Below are positions 9,040 through 21,482 of a DNA stretch of 64,000 nucleotides, in pieces. Source of the DNA: Ostrinia nubilalis (taxonomy: Eukaryota > Arthropoda > Insecta > Lepidoptera > Crambidae). Each line of letters begins with the position of its first letter. Positions within the stretch are counted from its first letter, which is position 1. A model generated the notes under the pieces. It was not told where the DNA came from. It saw nothing but the letters and a program-made list of their open reading frames with translations, and searched no databases. The DNA is taken from positions 3,844,001 to 3,908,000 of the forward strand of contig NC_087092.1 of the NCBI RefSeq assembly GCF_963855985.1, given 5' to 3'. The position numbers were made by a program, and so were the translations under genes.

Positions 9040-9559
9040 GTACGTTGACATTTCATTCCATTTTCAAAATTCAAATTACATTTTTTAAATCTAAAGCGCG
9101 CGAATTGAATGTGGGTTGCCAGGAACATAATGTTCCAAAAAGTCTGCATACAATTCGTGTGAGGATAGAGTCATGAGTATTCTGCTGTTTTTTATTAAAA
9201 TATTAGAATCTTTTACAACGATAACTAATTATGATTCAACCTGACATAATGTTATAAAATTTCCAGTAGTTAATAGTTATTATATTAGCATATTTGTATA
9301 ATTCCAATTAACATTTTAGACTCTTATATCATATCATTATACTTATGTATTTCTGAGACTGTTCGATATTTCACTATACATAAAGTGTAATTTGTTGTAG
9401 TTAGTTAATCATTTTATATTGTACCTGTCCCAGTAGTTAGTGTGTAACCACTGAACATAGATGTGGGTCTAACACTATACAGGTGATTGGTAATTCAAAT
9501 TGTAAATTATACATTGACTAACCGGGTGACTAAAATTGGGTTTTGGAAAATAAATACAG

Positions 9560-9649
9560 CGCGCACCGCAAGTGGCGCCCTCCACGGTTCACGGACGACA
9601 TAACGCCGCTCCTGCGTATATTCGACCCCCACGCGGTCCTCCCAGTGCG
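9560..9649 (+). CDS. RhoGAP19D: RhoGAP exon 11 (segment before PH domain)
   Basis: The acceptor 'aaataaatacag' and donor 'gtgcg|gtacgt' bound 90 bases, phase 2 to phase 2. The product starts NAHRKWRPPRFTDDITPLL and ends FDPHAVLPV. It follows exon 10 directly as ALRK-NAHRKW, with no stop and matching phase. Confidence 0.8.
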
Positions 9650-10435
9650 GTACGTCGCATGACGACGCAGTTGAGCTGCTGCCCGATAGATGGCGCTTTT
9701 TACGATGTGTGCGGTAGTTTACACAATTGCAGCAATAGATGGCGCTAATGATAGCATTGTGCGAGGTTTTGTAACAAAAAATATCGTAGCTCCTACTCGA
9801 AAATTATTATGGATATTCGAGAGCCTTGCACTGCATCTGCCTAAAAATACTTCGTTAATTGGTTTATTGTTGGTACTTGCAGCGAAATATAACAGCCAAA
9901 TTAATGTGTATAAAGCCGAGCAACTAAGTACACTAGGCCGTTAAATGAAGTTAAAATAATGTGTGTCTGGAAGCAGCTTTATTAAATACAAAAATTATTG
10001 GTTTAAAATGGCGAATCTAATAAAACAGTTGACAATTACCACAAAAGTAACTTGAGTTACCAACATAGCGTGTGCTGCATGAGGACTTAAGTTTCGATGT
10101 TTGCATGAATCTGGATGTTTACAAAGATGTCGTAGTTATAATGGAATGTATGTTTAGCATGCTATATTGTTATCTATGTTAGATGATAAGTTTTGGAGGT
10201 AAGGCGGAGATTAGAATCCTAAACCTAATATATTCAAAACAATATACGACCTAGTTACTTATAGAAATACTAGCTATAGAGCACTTTTCTCATTCTAATA
10301 CTTACCATACTGGGACCTAAATTATCAATTTTAGTAGATCATATTTTTTTAAAGTTACAAGACCTTTTCAATGATGATTTCTAGCATAATTTAACAGGGT
10401 CGGTTACTAATATATTTTTCCTATGTTTCCCTTAG

Positions 10436-10532
10436 TTCAGAGAAGAAGGGAGAAGGGACAGTAGAGGCTGTGCCGGCCGAAGGAGACGTCCAGGGGAATG
10501 TGCAAGTCAAGATGGTGGTGAGCAATGGGAAG
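10436..10532 (+). CDS. RhoGAP19D: RhoGAP exon 12 (start of PH domain)
   Basis: 97 bases, phase 2 to phase 0. The product SEKKGEGTVEAVPAEGDVQ, then GNVQVKMVVSNGK, is the first strand of the PH domain. Two AGs lie five bases apart ('cttag|ttcag'). Only the upstream one (exon from 10436) keeps the frame; the downstream one gives a wrong phase. The donor is 'aag|gtaaga'. Confidence 0.8.
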
Positions 10533-10865
10533 GTAAGAAAACTATGTGTACCATCCAAATTAATAAATAAAAATACAAGCGCAATATTGTAATCAGATAC
10601 AGTAGGACAAAAGTTTTTTTTGCATCGGGGGATATATAATATTAATAACCAATAACGCCATCTGTTGGTGAAAAATAGTAGTTAAAAATCTTCGTTTTAA
10701 AACGCAACTTCATACTTGGTATTTACGTTAAATATTAAACTTATATCCACAATGTACCTCCTGTAGCTATGTGGAGATAATCTCAACAATACACATCCTG
10801 TAGCTTTGTGGAGGTAATTTTATGACAGTTTACTGTTTACTAAAAATGAGTTTTTTTTTTAACAG

Positions 10866-10949
10866 CGAGCAAGTGACAGATCGTGGAAGCAAGTGTGGGG
10901 GGTGCTCCACGGGACGAAGCTGTATCTGTACCGGCACCATCCCAGTCAG
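10866..10949 (+). CDS. RhoGAP19D: RhoGAP exon 13 (PH domain strands 2-3)
   Basis: The acceptor follows a T-run ('tttttttttaacag') and the donor is 'cag|gtaagt'; 28 codons in phase 0. RASDRSWKQVWGVLHGTKLY then LYRHHPSQ is the classic PH core: RSWK.V..VL.G..LYLY as in ARHGAP21/23. It is the last exon I can assign. The remaining PH strands, the C-terminal helix and the RhoGAP domain with its arginine finger are not seen downstream within the window, although the donor is strong. Confidence 0.85.
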
Positions 10950-12600
10950 GTAAGTCCTAGATTAATCACTGTATTATTTATTTATATCGATTTATGACCA
11001 AAAAGTTTACAGGACAACCTTATTCAAATTGTAACAAGGACGTGTTGCGAACTTTTTGGCTACTTTGGGTGTCCCGAACTATAATAATATGACGCTGACT
11101 ATACCATGAAAAATCACATTCCAAACACGTTTGATGCAAATACTTACTCGTACCATGGGAATGTATTCTTTGTAAATGTATCACTATGACGTCGCTGTCA
11201 TCACGCTGTGAGCTTAGTGCGTCACTGATTGGGCAAATTAAGATCAATGGTGTTATGAGTATTCTGTATTGCGCTTTAGCAAATAATCCCTTGCCCTTTT
11301 GATACACAACAGTCGTAAATAAAACAATATTTTCGGAAGGAATGTACACAGGTTAAAACGTATTTAACTCCAGTACTCTCAGATGTTATTTCAGGCTTAG
11401 CCAATATTTTTATTTTTGCCTCTTTCTCGGAATCAGGTCAATTTGAAGACTGGTCGTATTACGAGCTTTGTTGTGGAAACTAACAGCGTGTAAGATTAAG
11501 GCCAATTTGCGTAATAACATCACTTTACATTTTTTATCTCAACGCTAAAATAACGAAGTACCTGCCTACTTTTGTAACCCAAATAACTAAGATGGGATGA
11601 GTATTGTTTACGTTACATCTTATCCCGTAATAATGAGTGACACGTGTCGATAAAATGCGAACGTTATTTTCATCCTTTTGCTAAATTGTTTTTATGTTGA
11701 CGAAATTGAAGGAATCCTTTGTTGTTTGAGTCATTTTACAGACAATGTAGTCAATACACGTTATATCACTAAAGATAATAAATCAAATTACGAAGCGAAT
11801 TATAAAGTGTGACTAACGCCTGCAGCTCTATGAGAATGAAACTCCATCAATATGCGTTTCGGCGTTTATGCTACCGCATTGATTTTGCCTTAGGATCTGA
11901 ACACAGAGTGTCGTTTTAATCAGTTTGGCTGCTACGTTTTGTGCTAGAAGTGGCGTAAACAAACACTAGACACAAATAAGTAAAAGCATGATCAACAACC
12001 CTGCTAACCCAATCTTTGGCCTAAAGCCTATCCTTCTAATTGTTTGCTTGCATGCAAAGCCTTGAAGTGCCGATCAAGCTGGAAGTGTGTACCGTACCAT
12101 ACCCGGTTTTTGCCGTGTACCAAGCAAATATTTTGCACGCAGGCTCGTAATGGAATATTGTTATGCGTACGATTCCACGTAAATACCGCCCCTGTTTGCA
12201 CCATGCTAACCCAAGATGTTTATTGTTTACACGTGTTTTGGTAAAACAAAATCCAATTAAGTAATTGGATGTAATAAGGCTATATTTAGAAGTTTGCATT
12301 ACTTAATGAAATTGTTGTAGAGTAGAGGTTGGGTTTCCTTGCGCGAAAGAGAAACAAACACTCATCCATCACAGTTTCGCGTTGATAAGTTAATACCTAC
12401 AGATCAAGATTAAGAGTCTATAAATCATCTATAAACAGATTCTTACTAATAATATAATTAATGGTTTTAAAATAATAAATATTGGCATTTGTGCTTGATT
12501 CCCAATGTCTTTACCAAAAATTGGCGTAGGTACTATTACGGCAATTTAGCCGTTAGACTACGACCACGCGACTTCTACTCAAAATTCACGCGGCGTGCTT
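10950..12600. other. non-coding stretch downstream of RhoGAP exon 13
   Basis: AT-rich with only short chance ORFs. No exon with PH or RhoGAP character and no recognisable repeat was seen. If the gene is intact this is intron. Confidence 0.45.
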
Positions 12601-13125
12601 ATCTGGTTCCAATGGGCACTTCCCGGAGCCCGTATGCGTCCGTTCACCTGGCCTGCGCACGCGCCGTGTGTGACCAACCGATACGCAGTAAGGACAGCAA
12701 CAAAACTGTTGATGAAAATGTACTGCCAGTCCCAAAAGAAGGGATAAGTACAAAATTCTGATACTGAGTGATACAAAATTGTTCAAATGGGCACTTCCCG
12801 CAGCCCGTATGCGTCCGCGCACCTGGCGTGCGCACGCGCCGTGTGTGACCAACCGATACGCAGTAGGGACAGCAACAAAACTGTTGATGAAAATGTACTG
12901 CCAGTCCCAAAAGAAGGAATAAGTACAAAATTCTGATACTGACTGATACAAAAATGTTTCAATGGGTACTTTTCTCAGCCCGCGCACCTGGTAAGTGCAC
13001 ATTCCCTAGAACTTTTCCCATTGTCATTCAAAAGCTGCCAGCTATAAGCAGTCCTAGAAGAGCAAATAAATTCACAATCCTAATACTGACTGACTGATAA
13101 AAAACTATTCATTTGAGACAAACCG
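12601..13125. repeat. 175-bp tandem array with exon-like, GC-rich core
   Basis: Two full units start at 12611 and 12786 (step 175), and a third starts at 12961 before decaying by about 13125. Each unit has a GC-rich core after 'aatgggcacttcccg', followed by an AT-rich tail ('gatactgactgatacaaaa'). In one frame the core encodes SPYASVHLACARAVCDQPIR. Unit 2 has an acceptor-like 'cttcccgcag', unit 1 a donor-like 'acgca|gtaagg', and unit 3 'ttttctcag' and 'cacctg|gtaagt'. It may derive from a duplicated exon like the upstream arrays, but I cannot place its peptide in the PH domain. Confidence 0.75.
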
Positions 13126-13491
13126 ATGAGAAAATATGTGATTAAATAATGGCGATGAATATTATAATTAATATGTTTTTACAATTTTAATTATAATAAT
13201 ATTTTATCTAGATTATCATGCGATCCCTTATCTTATTTTCCAGTTGAAATTTTATACAAACCAGCTCTAATTATTGATATTGCATTTTTTTCTGACTCTA
13301 CAGACGAAGAGACAGCTGACATCTTCACACACCTCTATCTTGAAAATTAACATAATTTTTGTGTAAGAGGCTAATAATCGTAGCATACGGTACTAATGAA
13401 GCCATTATGGTTTAATTCGATGTCTTAAAATTTACTATCAGATTGTTATCAATGGGTACCTACCGTGAATTCTTCGAATTAATAATAATTA

Positions 13492-13519
13492 ACATTACTA
13501 CTATTATTAGTAGTAATGT
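13492..13519. repeat. perfect 12-bp stem palindrome
   Basis: ACATTACTACTA and its exact complement TAGTAGTAATGT are separated by TTAT. Probably a microsatellite-derived or cruciform-prone hairpin in AT-rich DNA. Confidence 0.8.
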
Positions 13520-14083
13520 GCTCGTAGTAACTGGCATCCTAGGCTGTTTATTTACACTGGCATGTACAAATGTATACTGCTTAAGGAACTAACCTAGTAG
13601 TGGCTAAGGTTAAGCCTGGAATATCGTTCTTTCTCTAGTCACTGAATACCTGTTCTAGAATGTCATCAAAAGAGTGCAGGTAAAAATAAAATTTCAATAT
13701 TAATCCATCAATCAACAAAGCTCTAAAAAATGACAAGCGTATTCAATTAAGCGGCTATTAAAAGTTTCATATAATATGCCTTTCAATATAAATTCTAATT
13801 GGCATTAGTTGCACTTGCACAATCCACAATTACTTAGCCTACTCGTATCTTTCGATCTAACATTATTTGATCGCTATCATTTGATCGAAGTTGATAGGGA
13901 CAGGATTAGGTTTTAACTTATAATAATTACTCTAATATTAGACAGCTGAAGTAGGTATATGAGCATATTATCTTAAATAATATCAAAACCAAAACGTTTC
14001 ATACGTTTTTCAGTATCTTAAAAACGGACCAGACTCTATTAGTAATAATGACAGCAATATTACTGTTATTCCTTCCTTCAATA

Positions 14084-14120
14084 TTTTTTTTTTTATGTGA
14101 TAGGAGGCAAACGAGCAGAT
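14084..14120 (-). mobile_element. short LINE 3' tail
   Basis: A T-run followed by 'atgtgataggaggcaaacga' on the plus strand is the reverse of the LINE 3' end seen at 85-215 and 53541-54058. Only about 35 bases survive. Confidence 0.65.
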
Positions 14121-14184
14121 ATGATTCAACCACCACCATCACACCACTACAGTATAGTGTCTGGTGTTTCTGATCTGCTAGAGA

Positions 14185-14406
14185 AGCGTTTTCTATCCAA
14201 TGTCTATTGATATCACCTATACGACGTTTTTCTTCGTTTTCGCGGCGCGTTGACGAACTTAGTGCATTGATTACATACGCGCTGCTACTTCCTTACGTTT
14301 TTCAGCATCTTAAACTAGCGTTTTCGATCCAAAGTCTATTGATATCACCTCTATGACACTTTTCTTCATTCTACACCACTTTTCGAGCCGCGTGGACGAA
14401 CTTAAG
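14185..14406. repeat. diverged direct repeat, two copies
   Basis: 14185-14262 and 14317-14406 share 'gtctattgatatcacct' and end in 'gacgaactta'. They probably form part of one degraded transposable element together with the inverted repeat at 14433-14525. Confidence 0.6.
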
Positions 14407-14432
14407 CTTCGGCCAAAAGAATGCGTGCATCT

Positions 14433-14525
14433 CGCGTCGGCGATGGCGATCAATGACAGGACGCTTTGATGTGTAGTCATCGCTACAAGTTTCATACACG
14501 ACATCTGATCGCCATCGCCATCGCG
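14433..14525. repeat. 20-bp inverted repeat, GC-rich foldback
   Basis: The left arm 14433-14452 and right arm 14506-14525 are complementary at 18 of 20 positions ('ggcgatggcgatca' against its complement), 53 bases apart. Confidence 0.7.
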
Positions 14526-15688
14526 CACTCAGGCTGCAGGCGTTGGTGTGACCGAACCTTTATCGTATTGTTTGCGCGCCGAAGGCTGACTCCCGCGTCA
14601 CGGGCGCGGGCCATCAATCCGGGAAAGTAATATATTTTCGGACGACCTTTCAGAACACGCCGTGTAAATGTCACGATGAAACGTTAGCCACTGTGTCCAG
14701 TGCGCAAAAGAGAGCTTACGCTACTTTTGGTTACTTCTTCTATTTGTTTCGCTCTTGGCTGAACGGTCGTAGTCACGTTGAGGCATTGTTGACATCTCCG
14801 CACGATCTCCCGCCATCTCTCTCTGTTGGCAGACTGTCTGGTGCAGTCACATACGCCTTCTCCCACTGGCGATTTGATTGATTATTTAGAAGCTGTTAAA
14901 GCGTTGCTGGAAAGGCAAATTCTGGTTAGAAAATTCAATGACATACATACGAGTGATCTACTCGTTTAAACAAACTATTTCTCATGCTGTTCCTCATGTA
15001 AACTTCTTAGTTCATTATTGTTTAGTGGACACATACCCTAATTTAACGTAAATGTGTGTCCACTGCGGCTAATGAACACGGCGTTTTAATCCTACAGTTA
15101 ATTCCGCCGCAACACGACTGTTAACTGAACATTTTACGGGGCGTTACAGTCTGCAACACAAGTTGCATGTTTTCTTATCCCTCAGATATAAAGTCGATAA
15201 TAACTTTTACTGTCGACTGTACATTTGACAGCAACACGATCATATTTAGAGTGTTGCGCAATAAACACGTTATTTTGGATGTTTGAGGAAAACTCAAATG
15301 AAATCACGTAGGATCCAAGGGAGTGTGTCATTCGGCGAAGATTTTTCAGATTACACTTGAACGTGTGAAAAATTATTATCCTTTCGACAATTATTTATTT
15401 CAGACAATTTATCATATTTATTTAGCCTCACAAAACAAGTTAGAGTCATTTTATGAAACATAATGTCAGGCAGAAGACAATTTTAACTGTCAGTAATAAA
15501 ACAAATAATGAAGAGTTAAAACACATCAAATGCACTGAATTAGCATTACTTTTTGTTGCCATCTAGATAATTTGTCATTCATTATAAATTCGTTTTCGTG
15601 ATCACTTCGCTGCGTCTCTAAATTACACACGAATTATTTACAGACGCTGTTTAGATCAATATTAGTTGTATAGTTATAACATAAAAAA
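14526..15688. other. non-coding stretch
   Basis: Mixed AT-rich DNA with a short GC-richer block near 14570-14680. No coding exon or recognisable repeat is evident. The ORFs of about 60 codons on both strands at 14684-14881 overlap each other and have no supporting signals. Confidence 0.4.
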
Positions 15689-16010
15689 GGTTTTCTCGTC
15701 ACCATTGTTATTCTGGTGCAGTTTAATGAAAACGTAAGACGCTCTACCGTCTTATAAGTCCCTTTGAGCTTTACAGCCGACCGTCCACCCCTAAACCGGC
15801 GCCGTAAAGGTTAATTTTACTATCCATTTTCACTTTGTTTATTTATTTTAAAAAAGTTAAAAAATATAGATTTTTTCTCACAATTTTTATTCCGGTGCAG
15901 TGTAATAAAACGTAAGATGCTTCACTAATTCCCTTTCAGCTTTACAGCCTACCGTCCATCCCTAAACCGGCGCCGTAAAGGCTAATTTTACTATCCATTT
16001 TCACTTTCAC
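15689..16010. repeat. tandem duplication, ~179-bp step
   Basis: 15689-15838 and about 15868-16010 share long blocks, including 'cctaaaccggcgccgtaaag' and 'actatccattttcacttt'. The copies are clearly diverged, so this is not a fresh assembly duplication. No coding function is visible. Confidence 0.75.
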
Positions 16011-17099
16011 GGAAGACATTCCATTGAAATGGATTTAGTCGTTCCGAGAAGAGAAGCGGTGATATTTCGCTTGCGTTTATTAATATACGGAGCATGGAAA
16101 ATCCGTATGTCACACAAGTATTTATATTATTGTGTTCCAGCTATTATTACGTACAGAATCATGTACACAATCGATTAGCTAACTGTTATTTAATATGCGT
16201 TTATCCCGCGAATAACGCAGTAACTAAACCTAAATGGACTTAAGAACTTTTACGTGTAATATTAGGGAATAACATTTAATTAAGTTAATTAACATTTTCT
16301 TGATATTTTAGTTAGACTTCATCGCTTACCAGCCTTACCATATACGGTATAGCATGCGAAGCAGAAAAGTTGCTTTTTTCGGCGGAGATAATGGTGGTTT
16401 GGAAGTCACCATATTTATGCATGCACGTCAAACAACCTGTGATAAAACTTATTTAAATAAATGCAGAGCAGTTTTTCTTGCAAAGTTAAAACTGAAATAC
16501 TTATATTTTCCTTAGAGCGTGGGCATCCAACTTTCCCGTTTTTAATATCCGTGCAATTCAATCAAGGGCTCACTCGACTTATACCGCCATATTTTATGCC
16601 CTGGATGGAAATAGCACAGTAAAAAGCTTTAACTCTTTGATCGTAGCATGCTTTTTAAAGCATGTTAAAAATAGTAATCATTGTTCAGCTTATGTATTTT
16701 AAACGGAGCTGTAAAAAATAGAAGTTTGTTATTCTTATGTCGCCAGTGTTTTAAAGGATTTTTAATGGAATACATTTTATGAATTATAATAGATACTATC
16801 TCTAAATACTTATTGCCTTACATGGAAATTACTCAATAGAATAGAAAAATGTTTGCTCTGTTTTTTCTTTTTTCTTAAAAATATACTGAAGTATTTTAAG
16901 ATAAAAAGCAGCTAAGTACTATTACACTGCACAACAGCATTTCTGATGATTGGGTTATGTTACATGATATTAGTCCAATTTTTAATGACGATTTCAAATC
17001 TGTGATTGAAATATCTGTATCAGCTCTGGTTAAAAAAATATGACACTTGGGTATTTTTGTAAAAAAACACTCTTTTTTTAGAGATGATCCTATTTTATG
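16011..17099. other. non-coding stretch
   Basis: AT-rich. No ORF above 60 codons, splice-bounded exon or clear repeat was recognised. Confidence 0.4.
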
Positions 17100-17640
17100 A
17101 AGTTGTTAAGTTAAAAAAACTTTCTTTTATTTGACTTCCTTGCTGATGCTGAAGGCAGACAGCTCTTCTGAATGATTCAACAGCAGTCAGCCATCATGTG
17201 TGCGTTCCAGTGGCCCTGATAGCGTCCCTCTATCGTACGAAGGCCCTGGTGGATTTGCTCGCCATGTTCTTCACTTAGATCCTTAAGAGTTGTGATAAAA
17301 TTGTTCAGGTGATTGCGAAGAGAGTGTAATTCGATGTTTATATTACATCCAACCAAAAAAACATGTTTGTAAGTGACTCATACGTTGTTCGATGTGTAAG
17401 AATAGTAAGATTTTTTCGGTTTTTCCAAAAAAAAAAATTAAATGCCAAAATAACTCATTCCATGTCTTTTCGGAAGACTTGAAGATCCTAAATCTCTAAA
17501 ACGATCGTTTAAACCATCTTGGCTACATGGTTTTGAAAATTTCAGGTCACATTCAAAGTCTCTACCACACTGACAGTTTTCGCTTCAAAATCCTCATGTG
17601 AAGTATCAACATGAGGTTCAGGTGACTTCTTAGGGTTGAA
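17100..17640 (-). pseudogene. dead copy of a dispersed arthropod protein family (transposon-associated?)
   Basis: Reading the minus strand from about 17640 to 17100 gives, in pieces and in more than one frame, DGLNDRFRDLGSSSLPKR, later NINIELHSLRNHLNNF, then EEHGEQIHQGLRTIEGRYQ with GHWNAHMMADCC, and finally RKSNKRK. This order (an RDLG.S motif, then EHGE..HQ, RYQG.W, M.AD.C) resembles an uncharacterised protein family that I recall as very common and dispersed in arthropod genomes. I know of no defined function. There is no continuous reading frame: a stop (TGA) follows ADCC and the parts are out of frame, so it is a pseudogene. The family recollection is from memory and unverified. Confidence 0.5.
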
Positions 17641-20600
17641 AAGACATCTACATGCCAAACGGATGCAAGGAATTACCATTTAGTTCAATATTTTTTGGTT
17701 AATACCATTTTTGTTCAAAAATAAAAATAACAGTCGTCGCGATGGTTCAAGGGTTCCTTTCAGATCATAGCGGTTTCGTACCTAAATCTACACATATTCT
17801 TATTTGTTTATAAACGTAAAAACTCAACGCATCTTTTCCACGCCTTTTGCGGAATTCAAGGCTTATCTTTCATTTCCACTGGGTCCCCAAACTAATTTTT
17901 GTAAGCCAATTTTACGAACTTTGTCACATTTAAACGGATTATTTAAACATATCCTCTCCGCAAATGAAACAAAATTGATTTAGATCAATCACACAAACAC
18001 TTCTTAATGCTACCATATTAAATTATACAAAGAAAACATAGTATTTTTTGAACTGTCGGCGAATTAAGACTGAAATTTAGCAATTTTTGAGTGAAAGCTA
18101 TAACACGTAAACAAGAGCTGCTACGAAAAAATGGACGGCAGATTCAGAATCAGCGACGTCAAATTAGTAAACATCATGTAATTAAAGTCAATCATCAGCC
18201 AAAAGTTGCAATTTTGTTGTGCAGTGTTATTTACAACGAATTCATATCAACGAATTATATCATCTAGTTATCAGAAAAAATCATTTGGTTTTTATGTTTT
18301 GACGACGTGCAAATCACCTCTGTGGGAAAGCAATATATTTTAGAGAACAAGTCTAGTGAAGTTCGACGAATTCTATGTTTACCCACGGTTTTACGAGGTT
18401 CGTTCTAAGATTTCCATTCCATTCATACCAATAATATGAGTGTGCTTATCAAACCGTGGTTTATTCGGTTTTAGGATCCTCACCAAATTTAGTTATTTTC
18501 ATTCGAGATGCACCTTTATTTGATTATTGGGACCTGCTCTATAGAAGGACCATAGGCTTGATATTAGTTGTATCTGCATATTTTTGCTGATTTTGGTGTT
18601 GAAATTATATTTCAAGTATACCTTGACGTCTACTTTGACTCTATAAAAAAGTAATCATTTTGGTTGGTTTTACTATTGATCTTCTGTATTCCATTACGAC
18701 TGTGTGTCCATTGTGAACACTGAATGCTTTATTATTATTGAAAATGTAATACCATAAGACAATAAGCTATCACGAAATGTTTTTGTACGGTGGTTGGACA
18801 ATCGTAAAAGCCATCGGAGTGCAAATGGTTGCTAAATAACTATTGCACTGCAATGCTTTGGAATTCCAGATCACGATGCAAATGGTAACGTTTTCCTCCC
18901 TCCATTGTAGTTTGAAACAAATATTTAATTAATTGTTATTTGTAACAGGCATGGATCTCTTGTGTTTGGTCCTTGTTGTTATTCAAGTTTCAAAGCTTTC
19001 AAGGTTTGTGCATTATTTTTCTACCCTAAAATGTTTCTCGAATCAAAAGTCCTTTATTAGTTAAGCCAAATAATGATTGTTGTGATGTGTTATAGTAAAA
19101 TTCCAGTAAAATAATGTTAAAACGTGTTGTGCAAACATGAATGATTGAATGCGTAATGTGCCTTTGAAAACTAGACGAGACAGAACGTAAAATTGATGAT
19201 ACAGCCCAGACGGTTTGACCACCCAAACTTGCGAACCTTTATGGTTCCTTCCTGGGTTTTCCTGTTTACATTATTAGAACCTCATACTAATTTTCAGGAT
19301 TAAGAGTCAATCAATGTCAAAAGAATTTTAATTTGCAGTACCAAGAACTCCATACATGATTAAAGAGTTGTATAAATCACGCAGAACGAGCTTTAAAAAT
19401 CCAGTGACGCAAACTCAGGGGCATTAGTACGTCAAATTCCGGATTATATTTCTTGGGTTTTCGGAAATAGAAACCTGATACGCATGTTATTTTTCACATA
19501 TTTTTAAAAAGCAACTTAAGTTTTATCTTTAGTCAGTAAAGAGAACTTCACGGTCGCACAAAAAGATTAGATAAAGCTAGAGATGGTTCATAATATTAAG
19601 ATAAAAAGGATAGAGCTAAAAGCTTCCTATTTATAGTTCCTTAAAAGAAAATAGCTCCAGTAAAAGGTCCATAGTAGGCTGTAAACAAGCCCCAAGGCCG
19701 ACCATCCCATACTACTTAGCATTTATCCTCGGGCACCGCTTGCTTGTCAGTGTTAATATATGAAAATTGTTAACTACCGCTCTTATTTATTGCAAACTTT
19801 TTGGCCTGAGCTCAAGTATTTTTCATTATGTTAATGGCAATTCCAATCGAACTATTGTAGAGTTGGTTTCAACTTGCAAAAATAGTTGTTATTGAACTTG
19901 GCGAGTGGTAAATGTTAGGCTGATCTCAATGTCGATAACAGGGATTCAATTTACTGTATAACTAGTTTGGTCCATGGAAGTTTTCATACTAGATTTGTTG
20001 TTTATTGGTGAATAAGTCCACGTTCAATGTTTGCAACATTGTGTGTAATTACCAGGCATGGCATAACGCGCTCATTAGATTGGTATTTGAATTTGACCAC
20101 ATGTGGAGTGAAGAAAACGCGTTATTCGAACTATATTAACACTGCGTCAAGAACGCGTATTGACAAACACATTACGAAAAGGCAATTTCGCGCAAATATA
20201 CCGTGTAATGCATCGTTCATCGTGGCAGCGCGCAATCTGCGATCGCGATCGTCTCCCGCGCAGCGTCCACGATCAACAACCCACACGCCCCGATGACTTA
20301 CAATCGCGCATATAATTGAAAACCTTTGCCACTTGATAGATTAAGCTCCCGCATTCCGCGACTCAATCGAGCCACTCCATAAAAACTAACGAGCATACAA
20401 CATATTAGTTTTATACCAGTATTTATTGTACAAGCATCCGTTTTTATTGCTCTCTTAACAAATATGATGGATCGTTGCCGCTGCAGTACTTTTTGCTCAA
20501 TTTATTATGATTGCGATTAATTTAAAACCAACAATTCAAGTTTCAGACGTGTTGTTGCAGCGGTTCCGTAGTTTTGTTTTTGTTCGGGCAGGTGATTTAT

Positions 20601-21269
20601 TGCTTTCAGCTACGGACGCGTCATACGGCGTCACTTTGTGGAAAGTGGACGCGACGATTTAAGGAACATCGTCCGCCGCAAGTTGTCTCGGCCGCTTACG
20701 CATGCATTACGTAGGCTCGTCGGTCTCAAAAAGGCATCGTGCGCAGGCGGCGATCAATCGTATCGAACCGCGACGATAGCCAAACAACGCATCCATTGTT
20801 CGCACTCCCCAATGCCGCAGGTGCAAGAATTTTTGGCGTAGGTATACGACCTCATCTGAAATAAACCTTTTGTTATGTTATAATTGTGCTGCATTGTTGT
20901 TCACGCTGCGTTCCCGAAATAAGTGCCGTTAAAATAACGCTCAAGTCAATTAACCACGCCCGAAATAGGCGGTGGTGAAGTTTTAAGAGCCCGTGTGAAA
21001 CGGGAGCGATCTAAACTATGAGAACTAGAATAACAATGGCGATAAATATCGGGTTAACTAGGACTCGGCCTCGCGCCTTAGGACCCGTTAAATAAATACT
21101 ACCAAATAAATTGGAAGACAAAAATAAAACACAATACGTGATAGCTAAGTTCCCATCATTATTTAATGATTGATAGTTACTTTTGTTGGGTCATCAAATT
21201 ACACAGCCTTAATAATTAAATTATGCCAATGGAACTTGTTATGCATAAAAAAAAAAAAAACTATGTATT
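17641..21269. other. non-coding stretch (17.6-21.3 kb)
   Basis: AT-rich with a few CpG-richer islands (about 20210-20300 and 20600-20830). The ORFs inside those islands, up to 89 codons, have no splice signals, start context or recognisable motifs, so I do not call them. No transposon was recognised. Confidence 0.4.
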
Positions 21270-21482
21270 TCACATAGACTACCTTTCTTGAAACAACCTG
21301 GTTTTTGTATTTTCAATACAGCATGGGATTGTATGTAGTTCTTTCCATGTAACGATGCTGGTTTCCACACCTTGGGATTTTGATTCTGTTTTTGTGATGC
21401 TGCATGGATGCACACTTATGTCTATATGTAAGAACTTTTATATACCAACATTGGAGCAATAAAGAATTTGAATTTGAATTTG
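21270..21482 (+). mobile_element. retroelement 3' end with (TTTGAA) tail
   Basis: The segment ends 'caataaagaatttgaatttg' followed by more TTTGAA-like repeats, a polyadenylation-like signal plus microsatellite tail typical of lepidopteran non-LTR elements. The 5' limit is uncertain and no coding part remains. Confidence 0.45.

Larger units (their letters stand above)
1108..10949 (+). other. RhoGAP19D: ARHGAP21/23-like Rho GTPase-activating protein gene (partial; 13 exons)
   Basis: Gene span. Thirteen exons join in compatible phases (0,0,2,2,1,1,1,1,1,2,2,0,0 at their 3' ends) into 746 codons without a stop. The order PDZ, basic/Pro-rich linker, PH start matches ARHGAP21/23 and its fly counterpart RhoGAP19D, cortical proteins that stimulate GTP hydrolysis by Cdc42/Rho GTPases (family knowledge). 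The 5' exons lie before the window. The second half of the PH domain and the RhoGAP domain were not found downstream. Introns are 0.1-1 kb and contain tandem exon copies (1315-1678, 2549-3270, 5466-5795), two related MITEs (2091-2233, 3663-3779) and a retroelement tail (6500-6650). The remaining intron sequence shows nothing recognisable. The phase agreement across all exons argues for a functional gene. Confidence 0.85.

Noticed and set aside
12586..13002. 138-codon minus-strand ORF over the 175-bp tandem array
   Set aside because: It results from the repeat structure: the 175-bp step is not a multiple of three, so repeated units read in different frames and no family motif appears.
20638..20841. 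67-codon ORF in a CpG-rich patch
   Set aside because: Starts with a non-ATG codon, shows no motif, and no splice sites frame it.
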